64,000 nt of DNA from Polaribacter sp. GTDB lineage: Bacteria > Bacteroidota > Bacteroidia > Flavobacteriales > Flavobacteriaceae. Within the stretch, counting starts at the first letter, position 1. Each line of letters opens with the position of its first letter. Of this stretch, positions 17,913-27,836 are shown in pieces. Under the pieces are notes generated by a model. That model was not told the DNA's origin and made no database searches. It saw only the letters and a list, made by a program, of their open reading frames with translations. The stretch is from contig DYMN01000004.1 in the NCBI GenBank assembly GCA_020740485.1, positions 39,370 through 103,369 of the forward strand, written 5' to 3'. The position numbers and the translations under genes were made by a program.

Positions 17913-20879
17913 TTATATCTTACTTATTTTTAAGGTCTTTGAGAGATTTCCCAACTTAAATTTAAGCAAATAAACTCCGGATTGATAATTTTCAAAGTTA
18001 ATACTTCCGCTTAATGAAGAGGAATTGGAAATACTATCTTTTTTCAATAATCTACCCGTTATGTCATAAAGTTCAATTTTTAAATCTTCATTTTGGTCAC
18101 TTTCCACTTCGAAATATAATTTATCTGATGTAGGATTAGGCCCAAAAGTAACATTCCCCAATTCTTTTTCAACGTTAGACAAGGTGATATTTTTACAAAG
18201 TATGAGATCCCATTTATTAAGTGATCCTCCATCATTGTTCCAAGGATCTTGCACTTTTAGTGTCCAAACACCTGCTGGATTTTGCCCATTAAATTCTCCA
18301 AGATTGCCTTCCGGTTTAACTGTACCTGCAATGGCGGGCGGTGTAGCAGAACAAACTAGATCAGTTCCAAAATCACTGTAAACTACGTTAAAGTTTTTAT
18401 ATTCCTTCGCACTACAGGTTCCGGATGAATGCAATCTAACTTCTGTTCCTTGTGGTGAAACGATGTCAATGTTTAAATCGCCCACCCAAGTATGGGTTAT
18501 ATCCAATCCTAACATTACTCTGTCTATAGGTTCTGTCGTAGCAATATCTTGCGTAGACAGATAGGGAGTTTCACTTGCTGTAGTAGGAATTGTGATGACA
18601 TCTGTGTCAACAAAGCTGTTACAAGAATAATCAGCTGTTTTAAAATTGTAAATACTTGAATAAGCTCCTTCGCTACAATTATTAATAGGCTTTACCCTCC
18701 AATAGTAAGTTGTGTTGTCTTGTAATTGTCCCATTGTTTCTGAATTAATAGTATTAATCGTAGTAGTTTTAGTTCCTATGATACTATTGAAAGCAACATC
18801 TGTGGCTAATTGAACTGTGTATGTTTGTGCATTCGGGTTACTATCCCAATTTAGTGTGACCGGTCTTACTTGTCCTATACTGTTATCAATAGGAGTTGAT
18901 AAGTTCAACATGCTAAAGGTATTGTGAAGAACCCAAAGTACTAAATCTTTATACTTTGTATTACCTGCATTAGTTGCTGCAATTTTAAGTGTATATATTC
19001 CTGGTGTTACATTTTGTAAATTACTCACAGTTAAATTAAACGATCCATTTGCAGCAATTGAAGTTTGAGACAATACTGCATTTGCTCCGACAGGAATGTC
19101 CTGAACAGATAAACTAGTATTTCCGCTATAGCCATTTCCAGATAAAAATTCAAAATTATACTGAGCATTATTAGGGGCGCAAACTGCTTTATTATTACCA
19201 TTTGTAGAATTTATTGCAAATTGTGCTAAAACTCCTGTTACAACTAATGAAACAACCTGCTTATTGTTTCTTAGAGTTCCTTTGTGATTTACAGTTATAG
19301 TATAACTGCCAGATGGATTGAGTACTTCTACTTTTTCCATTGTATCAACTAAATTATCTCCTTTTATTGCTGCTGCTGCTGCTGCTGAAGTAGTTATAGG
19401 AGGTTGTAATTTCCAAGGAAAATTTTCAGATCCATTCTGAGTAACTCTAATATCCAAGTCATTAACAAGGGAAGGAATAGGATTATCCAACATTTCCCCT
19501 TCGATTGCTGAAATAAAAACTTCTCCGGCAGGATCGGTCCAACAAATAGAAGCCATAAGCGTTTGGGTAGGGTCAGCTTCCACTTGTAAAGTATAAGAGC
19601 CCCCATTAGAAATTTCAATTTCTTCAATTATTGAATTTAGTCCTCTATCTTTAATTACAATTGCAGCCTTTTCTGCGTTCATCAATCCCCATCCATATTT
19701 AAAATCAGGTCCCGGGTTACTTCCTGCTTCATCCGCTGTATGTAATGCTAATCCCTTAACTGTAGAGCTTCGCATAAATGAACCGTACTTTTCACTGTAA
19801 AATTGCTGAAGCAATGTCAAAGAACCGGTAATACCTGGTGCAGCCATAGAAGTTCCTGTATAAGTATCATAATCGTAATCACCTGTTGAAACAGCAGAAG
19901 TTACATTTATGGCTTGTGTTGAAATATCCGGCTTGATTCTTCCATCATCAGCTCCTCCCCAATTGCTTGCACTATAAGAGGTTACACTCGATGGGCTTGT
20001 GTAATTTACCACCTTATTAGTGCCTCCAACGCATATCCCATTTTTGGTTAATGAATTAGAAAGTAACATATCATAGCCTAACTTATTGGTCGCATTTTCA
20101 GACTGTTGTCTGTTATTTCCAGCTGCATCAATCGCTAAATAATAAGGTGCATTGTACATAATTTCATCCCATTTTTTTGTACCGGCTTCATATTTCCCGA
20201 ACCATAAAACATCAATTATAAGCTGTCCGCTTGAATCAAATGGATTGATCCCGTAGGAATGGTTTGAAAGTAATAATCCTTGAGCTGCTTCCTGTGCCAT
20301 CTCCACATCATCATCTGTCCATTCATGAGCCCAAAGGTTTGCTTGGTAAGCAATCCCTTTTGCACTTGCAGCTCCTTGATCACTCCCCATCATTGTGCCT
20401 GATACGTGAATTGCATGATTTGAACCATCAGTAGCACCTGAAAAAACTGCATTATCTCTTTGAGAAACCCTTCCTTGGACTAATTCGTGCGTTTGACGAA
20501 TGGCCCCACCATCCCAAATTCCAACTGTCATATTCTGTCCATTGATATTTAATCCCAATGAACCACCAGTATTCAGTCTATTGGCTCTTGACGTTGCTGA
20601 AGCCCCGGTATTTTCAGTTACATAATATATGGGTTGATCAAAAATATTAAGTTTTTGTAATTGCATTACTCTACCATCTGTTAAAATAATAAATTCCTTA
20701 AAACCTAATTTTAATGCTTTTTCTTTCGAATATTTATTGAATAATTTATATTCATTACTTAAACTAATAAGGTTTGATACATTAGTTTTTTTTAGAATTT
20801 CGTTTGTTTGTTGCTTTGTTTGTGCATTGCCATTAGCAAACATTAATAGCAATAAAGAAAAAAGTATAATTTTTTTCAT
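17913..20879 (-). CDS. secreted S8 (subtilisin-like) serine protease with P domain and T9SS sorting tail
   Basis: A 988-residue extracellular protease. Order of parts: signal peptide (1-20), short propeptide, S8 catalytic domain with D123 (VGIWDGG), H158 (NHAIHVSGTM) and S344 (TGTSMAAPG), an oxyanion-region Asn near 255, a beta region, a fibronectin-III-like domain (about 665-745, with TYYWRVKPINN), a proprotein-convertase P domain (about 755-890, with HTWVGDLNIDIVSPQG), and a type A T9SS C-terminal signal from about 905 (FGPNPTSDKLYFEV, ending LKFKLGNLSKTLKISKI). It should leave the cell through the PorU/PorV-dependent system encoded in this window. It lies downstream of a terminator that closes the SusCD operon, so it is transcribed separately. 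Confidence 0.94.
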   Translation of the reverse strand: MKKIILFSLLLLMFANGNAQTKQQTNEILKKTNVSNLISLSNEYKLFNKYSKEKALKLGFKEFIILTDGRVMQLQKLNIFDQPIYYVTENTGASATSRANRLNTGGSLGLNINGQNMTVGIWDGGAIRQTHELVQGRVSQRDNAVFSGATDGSNHAIHVSGTMMGSDQGAASAKGIAYQANLWAHEWTDDDVEMAQEAAQGLLLSNHSYGINPFDSSGQLIIDVLWFGKYEAGTKKWDEIMYNAPYYLAIDAAGNNRQQSENATNKLGYDMLLSNSLTKNGICVGGTNKVVNYTSPSSVTSYSASNWGGADDGRIKPDISTQAINVTSAVSTGDYDYDTYTGTSMAAPGITGSLTLLQQFYSEKYGSFMRSSTVKGLALHTADEAGSNPGPDFKYGWGLMNAEKAAIVIKDRGLNSIIEEIEISNGGSYTLQVEADPTQTLMASICWTDPAGEVFISAIEGEMLDNPIPSLVNDLDIRVTQNGSENFPWKLQPPITTSAAAAAAIKGDNLVDTMEKVEVLNPSGSYTITVNHKGTLRNNKQVVSLVVTGVLAQFAINSTNGNNKAVCAPNNAQYNFEFLSGNGYSGNTSLSVQDIPVGANAVLSQTSIAANGSFNLTVSNLQNVTPGIYTLKIAATNAGNTKYKDLVLWVLHNTFSMLNLSTPIDNSIGQVRPVTLNWDSNPNAQTYTVQLATDVAFNSIIGTKTTTINTINSETMGQLQDNTTYYWRVKPINNCSEGAYSSIYNFKTADYSCNSFVDTDVITIPTTASETPYLSTQDIATTEPIDRVMLGLDITHTWVGDLNIDIVSPQGTEVRLHSSGTCSAKEYKNFNVVYSDFGTDLVCSATPPAIAGTVKPEGNLGEFNGQNPAGVWTLKVQDPWNNDGGSLNKWDLILCKNITLSNVEKELGNVTFGPNPTSDKLYFEVESDQNEDLKIELYDITGRLLKKDSISNSSSLSGSINFENYQSGVYLLKFKLGNLSKTLKISKI

Positions 20880-20973
20880 ATTATAATTGATTAAATTAAA
20901 AAAAGTAAATTAACATACAAACGTACATTTTATTTTTATAATATAGGTTTAATTGTATATTTTTTAACAAAAA

Positions 20974-20997
20974 AAAGATGGTTTTACAACCATCTTT
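20974..20997 (-). terminator. terminator of the susC1-susD1-lipoprotein operon
   Basis: AAAGATGGTT (20974-20983) pairs perfectly with AACCATCTTT (20988-20997) around a 4-base loop. On the minus strand it is followed by a long T-run. It lies after the last lipoprotein gene and before the S8 protease. Confidence 0.9.
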
Positions 20998-21022
20998 CTT
21001 TAAATATATATTTTTTACTCTC

Positions 21023-21928
21023 TTATGGAAGAGTTGCTACTGTGAATGAAACTACACCATCGGTAGTAGTTTTAGTAACTTTTAATACTTCATACATAGG
21101 TTCTCCAAATATATCAGAATAATCAATATCTAAAGTATAACCATCCATAGTTGTTAAATCTGCATAAACACCTTCTTTTAACTGCATAGTGGTATAATCG
21201 GGTTTAGAATTAACGAAATATTTAAAGCCAACATTGTTTGGGCTATCGTTTGTCCAAATACCCATCAATACTTTATACTCACCATCAGGTTTTGTGCTAA
21301 GAATTTGTACTTGCTCATATCTAGATCCTGTTAATGAATAGGCAATTAAATCTCCAGCTGGATCAAGTAATGCTAAGTCCAAATCATTGTCTGCAGGATA
21401 CATCCAATCAAATAATATTTTGATCGTTCCATTATCAATAGCTATACTTCCAGTTTGAGTAGTGGTAGGTATAGGCAATTTATCATAAGCTTTAAAATTA
21501 ATAGTATTAGAAACAGCATTATACTTTGTTCCGGGAGTACCTTCAGGCATTACTAACCCTACAGCCGTCATATTGAAAACAAAAGGTGGTTCAAAGTTAG
21601 TATAGCCATCATTAGGAACTAAAAAATCAGCTGTAATACTAGTTTGTCCTGCTTCAAGTACATAATCTTTGATGGCTTCCACATAATTTCCACCATTTAA
21701 TAAAATTCTAAAATTTGCATTAGTGGTAAATGATCTTGAAAAAGTAGCTGTAAATTTCAAAATGTTTCCTTTTTGCCCCATTCCTGCCGGAGCAGAAAGA
21801 GTAACATTAACATTCTCAGCAGTTGCATCAATAACACCTTCTTTGTCGTAGATGTATTCTCTGTCTTTATCACATGAAGATAAAAACAACGCCGTTCCGG
21901 CTAATAATATTATAAATATTTTTTTCAT
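21023..21928 (-). CDS. hypothetical surface lipoprotein of the SusCD operon
   Basis: A 301-residue lipoprotein with signal and lipobox ending FLSSCDKDRE (Cys19). I do not recognise a named family. The body is beta-rich; the first half (to about residue 150) resembles an Ig-like domain and the second half, with FDWMYPADNDLDLALLDPAG, resembles a beta-sandwich with an acidic, possibly calcium-binding loop. It is the last gene of the susC1 operon, 25 bases after another lipoprotein. By analogy to SusE/SusF it may help bind substrate at the surface; that is inference from position only. Confidence 0.75.
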   Translation of the reverse strand: MKKIFIILLAGTALFLSSCDKDREYIYDKEGVIDATAENVNVTLSAPAGMGQKGNILKFTATFSRSFTTNANFRILLNGGNYVEAIKDYVLEAGQTSITADFLVPNDGYTNFEPPFVFNMTAVGLVMPEGTPGTKYNAVSNTINFKAYDKLPIPTTTQTGSIAIDNGTIKILFDWMYPADNDLDLALLDPAGDLIAYSLTGSRYEQVQILSTKPDGEYKVLMGIWTNDSPNNVGFKYFVNSKPDYTTMQLKEGVYADLTTMDGYTLDIDYSDIFGEPMYEVLKVTKTTTDGVVSFTVATLP

Positions 21929-21953
21929 CTTTATTAATTAAAATTTTTAATTA

Positions 21954-22841
21954 CTATTGTTTTACGGCAATAAATGAAGTGTTAGAAAAATAACCTGCAG
22001 CAACACGATGCCTCAAAGACATGGAAATAGTACCGGAACATGAAAACACAAAACCGTTTGATGAAACAGCATCAAGCCATACTAATCCATAAGTAGGATG
22101 GTTCCAGACGTATTGTTTAGGGTCTTCAACTATAGTTGCTATACCACTATTGGGATCTACATCGATCGCTACATCATAAAAACCGGCTGGCTGACCATCT
22201 GCTGCTTCCTGACCATAAAAATCTTTTACTATAATTTGGTCACCAGTTCCTGCAACTACTTCAATAGTTCTTCCAGGTTCTTCCCACCATCCATCTACTT
22301 CTACAGTGTATAAACCGGCAGATTGTGAAGCTGAAAATGGACAAGACACCCAAGCTTGGAAAGAATAAGATTGCTTTTGAGCAGGTTCTGACTGATAATC
22401 AGCATCCAATGAATTGATAGTAATAACTCTTCCATCTGTTCCAACACTTTCACCTCTAAATTGGATTAAATCACCTGCATATATTTCATTTAATTGAATA
22501 CCCAAAGCAGAAGCAACAGTACCCGGAGTTATACTAAAATTGTAGGGTAAAGTGGTTGTAGTAAATAAATCAGCATAAGCGGTTACTGCTCCTCCTGATA
22601 CTTTACGCACTTTCAATTTATAAGAAGCAACATTATTGCTAGGCGCATACAATGAGCCGGAAATTTTTGACCCGGCTAAGTTAGCCACATTAAAGAGCGG
22701 CGAGGCGTCGAAATCTACTAGAACCATAGGAGCTTCATATAGAGGTGCTGATGGAACTCTTAAGTCCGCATCCTTTACACAACTTTGAAACAAAACAGCT
22801 GTAGAAAACATTATTCCAAGAATAAAAAATAATTTTTTCAT
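21954..22841 (-). CDS. hypothetical surface lipoprotein of the SusCD operon
   Basis: A 295-residue lipoprotein with a signal and lipobox ending VLFQSCVKDAD (Cys21). It is beta-rich with small domains: residues about 40-165 look like an Ig/FN3-like unit and about 170-295 a second unit that includes YTVEVDGWWEEPGRT and QYVWNHPTYGLVWLDAV. Several exposed-type Trp and Tyr residues would suit ligand binding. It lies 55 bases after susD1 and before the other lipoprotein. No named family is recognised; a SusE/F-like accessory role is a positional inference. Confidence 0.75.
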   Translation of the reverse strand: MKKLFFILGIMFSTAVLFQSCVKDADLRVPSAPLYEAPMVLVDFDASPLFNVANLAGSKISGSLYAPSNNVASYKLKVRKVSGGAVTAYADLFTTTTLPYNFSITPGTVASALGIQLNEIYAGDLIQFRGESVGTDGRVITINSLDADYQSEPAQKQSYSFQAWVSCPFSASQSAGLYTVEVDGWWEEPGRTIEVVAGTGDQIIVKDFYGQEAADGQPAGFYDVAIDVDPNSGIATIVEDPKQYVWNHPTYGLVWLDAVSSNGFVFSCSGTISMSLRHRVAAGYFSNTSFIAVKQ

Positions 22842-22896
22842 TTGTTTAAATTTAGTTTATATCAGCTGAGAATTTATCTCAGCTGATTATTTTAGA

Positions 22897-24528
22897 TTAA
22901 TTTAATGGTTGATTATAGGTATCCCAAAATACAGGTTGTGTTAAATTGGGTTTTTGATTTACTGAAGTATTCAGCGTAGCTGTCTCAATAGTATAATATA
23001 AAGATTTAGGGAAAGCTCCTGCTGAAGCGCCACCTAACATAGGTTGCATATTGGCAGGTTTTCCTGTCCTTCTGTATAAATTGTAGGCTTCATAACCGTT
23101 TCCATACAAGGCTATCCAATATTCCTTACCAACCAAACTCATTTTGTCATCTGTTGATGATGCAGTATCAAATGCATTTACAACATAAGTAATGTAATTA
23201 TTAATTTGAGTTGTAGAAGGAACGTATGTTGATGAACCTGCACCTGCGGCACTAAAATCTTTTACAAAATTAATAGATTTAGTAACCCCGTTTTGTAAAT
23301 AAGTTGCTGCATTTCCTCCTGTAAGATTGTGTTTCAAGATGGCTTCTGCTATCATAAAATCAACAAAACTTGACATCATGATTGGGCTGATACCTGCACC
23401 CATATACCCCATGCTTTCAGTAACAGATTGTTTTTGATTGCCATCGAAACGACCTCCTGCAGGATATATGCCATAAGTAGCTCTTAAATTTCCATCCGGT
23501 GGAATTCCATCACCATTGCCATGATCTCTTCCCCAATAGCCTGAAGGTAATGCACAGAATGGAATACCGGGCTGAGTATATGGATAAGGGTCGTCTGAAC
23601 AAGGTAAAGCATCAACTAACGATGGAATATCTGTAGAACTCGGATAACTATTACGTTGTCTGTATATATAATACCTAACTCTTGGATCCGTCACGGACTT
23701 TTCATATAACATAGTCCACATTAAATAATTAGATGCATATGTTCCAATTGGTGATCTCGCTATGTAATAAGTAAAATTGGGATGTCTGGAATCAGGAGTT
23801 GTTGTACTATTGTATTTCCAATAAAAATCATCACCGATACCTAACATATCATTTTCAGTCAATAAAGTTTGAAGTTCGGTAGCGTTGCCAATATTGAGAT
23901 AATACTTAAATTTAAGTGATTTGGCTAATTTTCTCCATTTATTAGCATCTCCATTATAAAAATGGTCGTTATAAAGACTCATATTAGGATTTTGACTCAA
24001 TAAACCAATTGCTTCATTTAATTCTGCTAATGCTGCAGCATAAACTTTACTTCCCGGATCCACTGCTGGATTTAAATTGGCAACTCCTTCCATTGCTTGA
24101 CTATAAGGGACATCTCCCCATACATCAACTAAAAGCATTAAAGTGTAAGCTTTTAAAATTTTTAACATTGCAATAGGTTCAGTTTTTTCATCTGTTTCAC
24201 ATTTGCTTATTAACAGCTTAATCTCCGGTATAATTCTTGTATAGGCATCATCCCATGCATCACGGGCAGTGCCTGGAGTCATACCTTCCGCATAGGTCCA
24301 TGCAACCATAGCTTCTAAACGGGTAAGCTCAGCCCCGGCATCTTGCGCACTTTCAAACATGTCTGCAACAGCAAACTGCACATTACTTATCCCTGCATTA
24401 ATATCGATTGCTTCTGGTGCTAATTTATTCGGATCGGTCAATAAATCCTCGTAACTTTTGTCTAAACAGGAAACGGTACTAAAGAGCAACGCTAAAACTG
24501 TTATAATGTATAAATTAAATTTTTTCAT
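22897..24528 (-). CDS. SusD/RagB family nutrient-binding lipoprotein
   Basis: Surface lipoprotein that caps the SusC transporter and captures substrate. The 543-residue protein has the signal and lipobox FSTVSCLDKS (Cys21), an N-terminal DLLTDPNKLAPE start typical of the SusD_2-type branch, TPR-like helices with MLLVDVWGDVPYSQAMEG near residue 140, NKWRKLAKSLKFKYYLNIGN near 210, and a C-terminal KEYWIALYGNGYEAYNLYRRTG. It begins 21 bases after the SusC stop, as usual for SusCD pairs. The substrate is not identifiable from sequence. Confidence 0.93.
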   Translation of the reverse strand: MKKFNLYIITVLALLFSTVSCLDKSYEDLLTDPNKLAPEAIDINAGISNVQFAVADMFESAQDAGAELTRLEAMVAWTYAEGMTPGTARDAWDDAYTRIIPEIKLLISKCETDEKTEPIAMLKILKAYTLMLLVDVWGDVPYSQAMEGVANLNPAVDPGSKVYAAALAELNEAIGLLSQNPNMSLYNDHFYNGDANKWRKLAKSLKFKYYLNIGNATELQTLLTENDMLGIGDDFYWKYNSTTTPDSRHPNFTYYIARSPIGTYASNYLMWTMLYEKSVTDPRVRYYIYRQRNSYPSSTDIPSLVDALPCSDDPYPYTQPGIPFCALPSGYWGRDHGNGDGIPPDGNLRATYGIYPAGGRFDGNQKQSVTESMGYMGAGISPIMMSSFVDFMIAEAILKHNLTGGNAATYLQNGVTKSINFVKDFSAAGAGSSTYVPSTTQINNYITYVVNAFDTASSTDDKMSLVGKEYWIALYGNGYEAYNLYRRTGKPANMQPMLGGASAGAFPKSLYYTIETATLNTSVNQKPNLTQPVFWDTYNQPLN

Positions 24529-24549
24529 GTCTTTAAATTATTTAGTATT

Positions 24550-27500
24550 TTAGAATGTTAATTTGACATTAAATCCATACCTTCTTGAATTCCAAGAAGT
24601 TAAAAAGTCGAAACCTTGACCGTTACCAATTCCAAGTGAATTAATTTCAGGGTCGTAATTTACACCTTCAGGAACATTAAATGCTTTAACAAATAAATTG
24701 TTTGCACTGAATCCGACTGTAATATTTCCAAAAGGTAATTTTTCCAAGTTCTTCTTGCTTATACTATAAGATAAACTTACTTCACGTATTCGTAAGTTTG
24801 TAGCATCAAAAACCGCAAATTCATCTGCTCCTTGCAGTGCATAATTATCAAAGAAATAATCAGTGGCGGATATTACAACATCATTGGGTAATCCTGTGTT
24901 TTCATTCACACCCGGCAAAATAAAACCACCTTCACGATTAAATTCTGTATCGGTTGTCAAACCCCGACCTACTAAGGTTCCTATTGCAGTTGAATAAATA
25001 TCTCCACCTTGTTGATATTCTAGTTGCGCTGATAATCTGAAGTTATGCCATGATAAATCATTAACTAATGATGTAGTAAACTCAGGGTTTGGATCACCAA
25101 TTATTTTCACTTCAGGGTCAACCACATAATTACCTTCATCATTTACAATCATATTTCCGTTAATATCTCTTGCAACACTTGATCCCATAATAACCCCAAA
25201 AGGCTCCCCTTCAATCGCAAAATTACCTAAGTTAGTAAATCCGGCAATTGGTATAATTTGACCTTCTGTGTCTTGAACAATGTTTTTGTTTTTATTGAAA
25301 CTTGAACTTAATTCCCAAGTAAACATGCCTTTACCATAATCTTTGAAAGGAATAAAAGTTACTCCTAACTCAATTCCTTTATTACTTACAGAGCCAAAGT
25401 TTGTTGTATATAAATCATATCCTGTTTCAGAAGGTAACCGTCTATCTAATATTTGATTACTAGTAATCTTATCATAATATGTTAAATCAATATTCAATCT
25501 GTTTTTCAATAATTTTGCTTCCAAACCAAATTCCTTTTCTTTTGAAACTTCAGGTTTCAAATTAGGATTAGGCAATAAATTAGGGATATAGTTTGTTTGA
25601 TATAAAGTAGACTCACCTAAAGGATTAAAATTATAGAATGCATTTGCATTAACTCCAAGATATGTTCTAGTACCATAAGGGTCAGCGCCTAACCCGGGAG
25701 CTTCTCCATAATTAGCTCTTAATTTTAAATAATTTAAAAAGTTTTTACCTTTTAAACTTTCAAACATTGCTGTTGGGATTAAAGATAAACTTGCGCTTTT
25801 TGTGTAAACTGTATTATTATTAATATCAAAAACAGATGACTTATCCCTACGACCTGATAATGTTAAAAACAAATAATTATTATAACCCAAGGCAGCTTGT
25901 GCATAAAATGCTTCATTTTTCGCTAATTCAGTATAATTTGATACTGTGTCATCAGTAAAGTATTGATGGTTGAAGTAACCAAAAGCATTATCTATTTGTT
26001 TTTCACTTATTTGATAAAATGATTCTTTATCTTTATAGAAATAATTATAACCGGCATCTAAATTTAAATTGAATTTCTCTGTTAAATCTTTATTGTAATT
26101 CAAAATCAAAGAGTTATCTATAAGAGCATTATTAAACTCTGATGTTCTTAAATAACCATTAATATAATCACCATCTCCTGCCCCTTTTTGCACCCCTCTT
26201 AATCCATTATCATTATACCAATCCAAACCAAATCGGTAAGATGCTGTCAGATATTCAGTTAAGTCATAAGAAAGGTTTAAATTTCCGAATACACGATGAG
26301 TTTTGTTATTATCAGCAGAATATTCAGTAATCCATAAAGGATTAGTTCTATCATTACCAGAACGATACCATACGCTTTCATGGGTTATAGGATGTTCATA
26401 AGGATATCCCAATAAATCAACACTTGTAGGTAAATAAAGTACATTCCAAACAGAACCAATTCCTTGATATACGTCACTACCAAAACTGGCATCCGTTACC
26501 GGAGAAACTTTAGTGGACTTTGTAAAATTTAATTTACCCGTAACTTTGAATTTGTTTGTTAAATCAATATTACCTCCTAATGATAATGAGTTTCTAGTAA
26601 ATGCATTATTAGGCAAAAAAGAATCATCTTTTGAATAACCGTAATTGGCTGTATAACTCGCTTTATCACTTGCGCCTGCAAAACCAATAAATGTACTTAA
26701 AATACCACCAGTATCAAAATAATTTTTTTGACTGTTATGGGGTTTATAATCAATATAATCAGCATCCAAATCAGTTCTACCTGCCCAAATTTCTGATGGT
26801 AATTGACCAAAATTAGTCAAGGCCATACTCTTGAAAAAGTTAGGCACCTGATCCAATGAATCATATGCTGCTCCCCAGTTACTAAAGAATGGTCCATAAT
26901 CATTATAGAAACCTGCCCCATATTTTTGAGTATAGTCCGGTAGCACAACTTCATTAAAGAAATAGGAAGTGCTAATGGTAACTTCATTCTTGGTTGCTAA
27001 TTTATTACCAGTTTTAGTAGTAATTAAGATCACTCCGTTTCTACCTGCTTCACCATACAATGTGGTAGCACTTAAACCCTTTAAAATACTCAAACTTTGA
27101 ATGTTGTTCGGATCAATATCTTGAAATCTCGAAGCTGCATTCGAACTTTGTAAGAAAGATGAATTGTTTTCACTTACCGAAGAATCAAAAGGTACGCCAT
27201 CGACAACAAATAAGGGTTGGTTATTTCCATTGATAGAAGAATAACCTCTCACAATAATATTAGTACCTGAACCTGACAGCCCCCCTGTTTGTGATATTTT
27301 AACCCCAGGCGATTTACCGGTCAAAAGACGGGCAATATCGGTTTGTGGTTTAGCTTCCAATTCTTCAGCACTCACATTCGTAACCGCGTATCCAAGTGCT
27401 TTTTTCTCTTTAGAAATACCCTGTGCCGTAATCACAACCTCTTCTAATATATTAGAATCGTCTTCCATCACTACATCGATTACACTTGCAGCACCTACTT

Positions 27501-27744
27501 GTTTTTCTACAGTAACTTTTCCTACGTAACTAAATACAAGAACCTCACCTTGTTTAGCTTGTAATGAATACTTACCATCAAAATCTGTTTCTGCACCAGT
27601 TTTAGTACCTTTAATAAGTACGCTTACTCCCGGAAGTGGTCCGGAATCATCAGATACAGTTCCTGAAACTGTTTTTTGTGCAAAAACAAATTGCACAGAC
27701 AACGCTATGAGCAGCGTTAGAATTCCATTAAACTTTGCTTTCAT
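24550..27744 (-). CDS. SusC/RagA family TonB-dependent outer-membrane transporter (copy 1)
   Basis: A 1064-residue outer-membrane importer energised through TonB. Signal peptide 1-22; a carboxypeptidase-regulatory-like domain (about 23-100, VSGTVSDDSGPLPGVSV); a plug domain with IIVRGYSSINGNNQPLFVVDG and GRNGVILITTKTG; then the 22-strand barrel ending in SWNSRRYGFNVKLTF. It heads an operon with susD1 and two lipoproteins. The first 35 or so residues and the leader are almost identical in DNA to copy 2 at 32863, while the rest differs widely. Its promoter spacer contains an 11-bp tandem repeat and may be switchable. Confidence 0.95.
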   Translation of the reverse strand: MKAKFNGILTLLIALSVQFVFAQKTVSGTVSDDSGPLPGVSVLIKGTKTGAETDFDGKYSLQAKQGEVLVFSYVGKVTVEKQVGAASVIDVVMEDDSNILEEVVITAQGISKEKKALGYAVTNVSAEELEAKPQTDIARLLTGKSPGVKISQTGGLSGSGTNIIVRGYSSINGNNQPLFVVDGVPFDSSVSENNSSFLQSSNAASRFQDIDPNNIQSLSILKGLSATTLYGEAGRNGVILITTKTGNKLATKNEVTISTSYFFNEVVLPDYTQKYGAGFYNDYGPFFSNWGAAYDSLDQVPNFFKSMALTNFGQLPSEIWAGRTDLDADYIDYKPHNSQKNYFDTGGILSTFIGFAGASDKASYTANYGYSKDDSFLPNNAFTRNSLSLGGNIDLTNKFKVTGKLNFTKSTKVSPVTDASFGSDVYQGIGSVWNVLYLPTSVDLLGYPYEHPITHESVWYRSGNDRTNPLWITEYSADNNKTHRVFGNLNLSYDLTEYLTASYRFGLDWYNDNGLRGVQKGAGDGDYINGYLRTSEFNNALIDNSLILNYNKDLTEKFNLNLDAGYNYFYKDKESFYQISEKQIDNAFGYFNHQYFTDDTVSNYTELAKNEAFYAQAALGYNNYLFLTLSGRRDKSSVFDINNNTVYTKSASLSLIPTAMFESLKGKNFLNYLKLRANYGEAPGLGADPYGTRTYLGVNANAFYNFNPLGESTLYQTNYIPNLLPNPNLKPEVSKEKEFGLEAKLLKNRLNIDLTYYDKITSNQILDRRLPSETGYDLYTTNFGSVSNKGIELGVTFIPFKDYGKGMFTWELSSSFNKNKNIVQDTEGQIIPIAGFTNLGNFAIEGEPFGVIMGSSVARDINGNMIVNDEGNYVVDPEVKIIGDPNPEFTTSLVNDLSWHNFRLSAQLEYQQGGDIYSTAIGTLVGRGLTTDTEFNREGGFILPGVNENTGLPNDVVISATDYFFDNYALQGADEFAVFDATNLRIREVSLSYSISKKNLEKLPFGNITVGFSANNLFVKAFNVPEGVNYDPEINSLGIGNGQGFDFLTSWNSRRYGFNVKLTF

Positions 27745-27771
27745 TTGTTAATTGTTTGAATTAATTAAATG

Positions 27772-27836
27772 CAAATATCATAAAAATATCATAAAAATAT
27801 CATAAAAATATCATAAAATTATCTTAAATTACAAAA
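27772..27836 (-). promoter_or_regulatory. susC1 promoter region with repeat-expanded spacer
   Basis: On the minus strand the sequence GATATTTG (27772-27779) is identical to the -7 box of susC2. The nearest TTTG (27832-27835) is 52 bases away instead of 19, the difference being exactly three 11-bp units. The outermost repeat copy carries GATATTTT placed 19 bases from the TTTG, so a weaker alternative -7 may exist there. Confidence 0.5.
27775..27818. repeat. 11-bp tandem repeat, four perfect copies of ATATCATAAAA
   Basis: Copies at 27775-27785, 27786-27796, 27797-27807 and 27808-27818 are identical; a degenerate fifth continues to about 27829. The array sits between the probable -7 and -33 elements of the susC1 promoter. 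Confidence 0.9.

Noticed and set aside
27775..27829. Possible CRISPR or iteron array
   Set aside because: The 11-bp units are directly adjacent with no spacers and no cas or replication genes nearby; it fits a tandem repeat inside a promoter.
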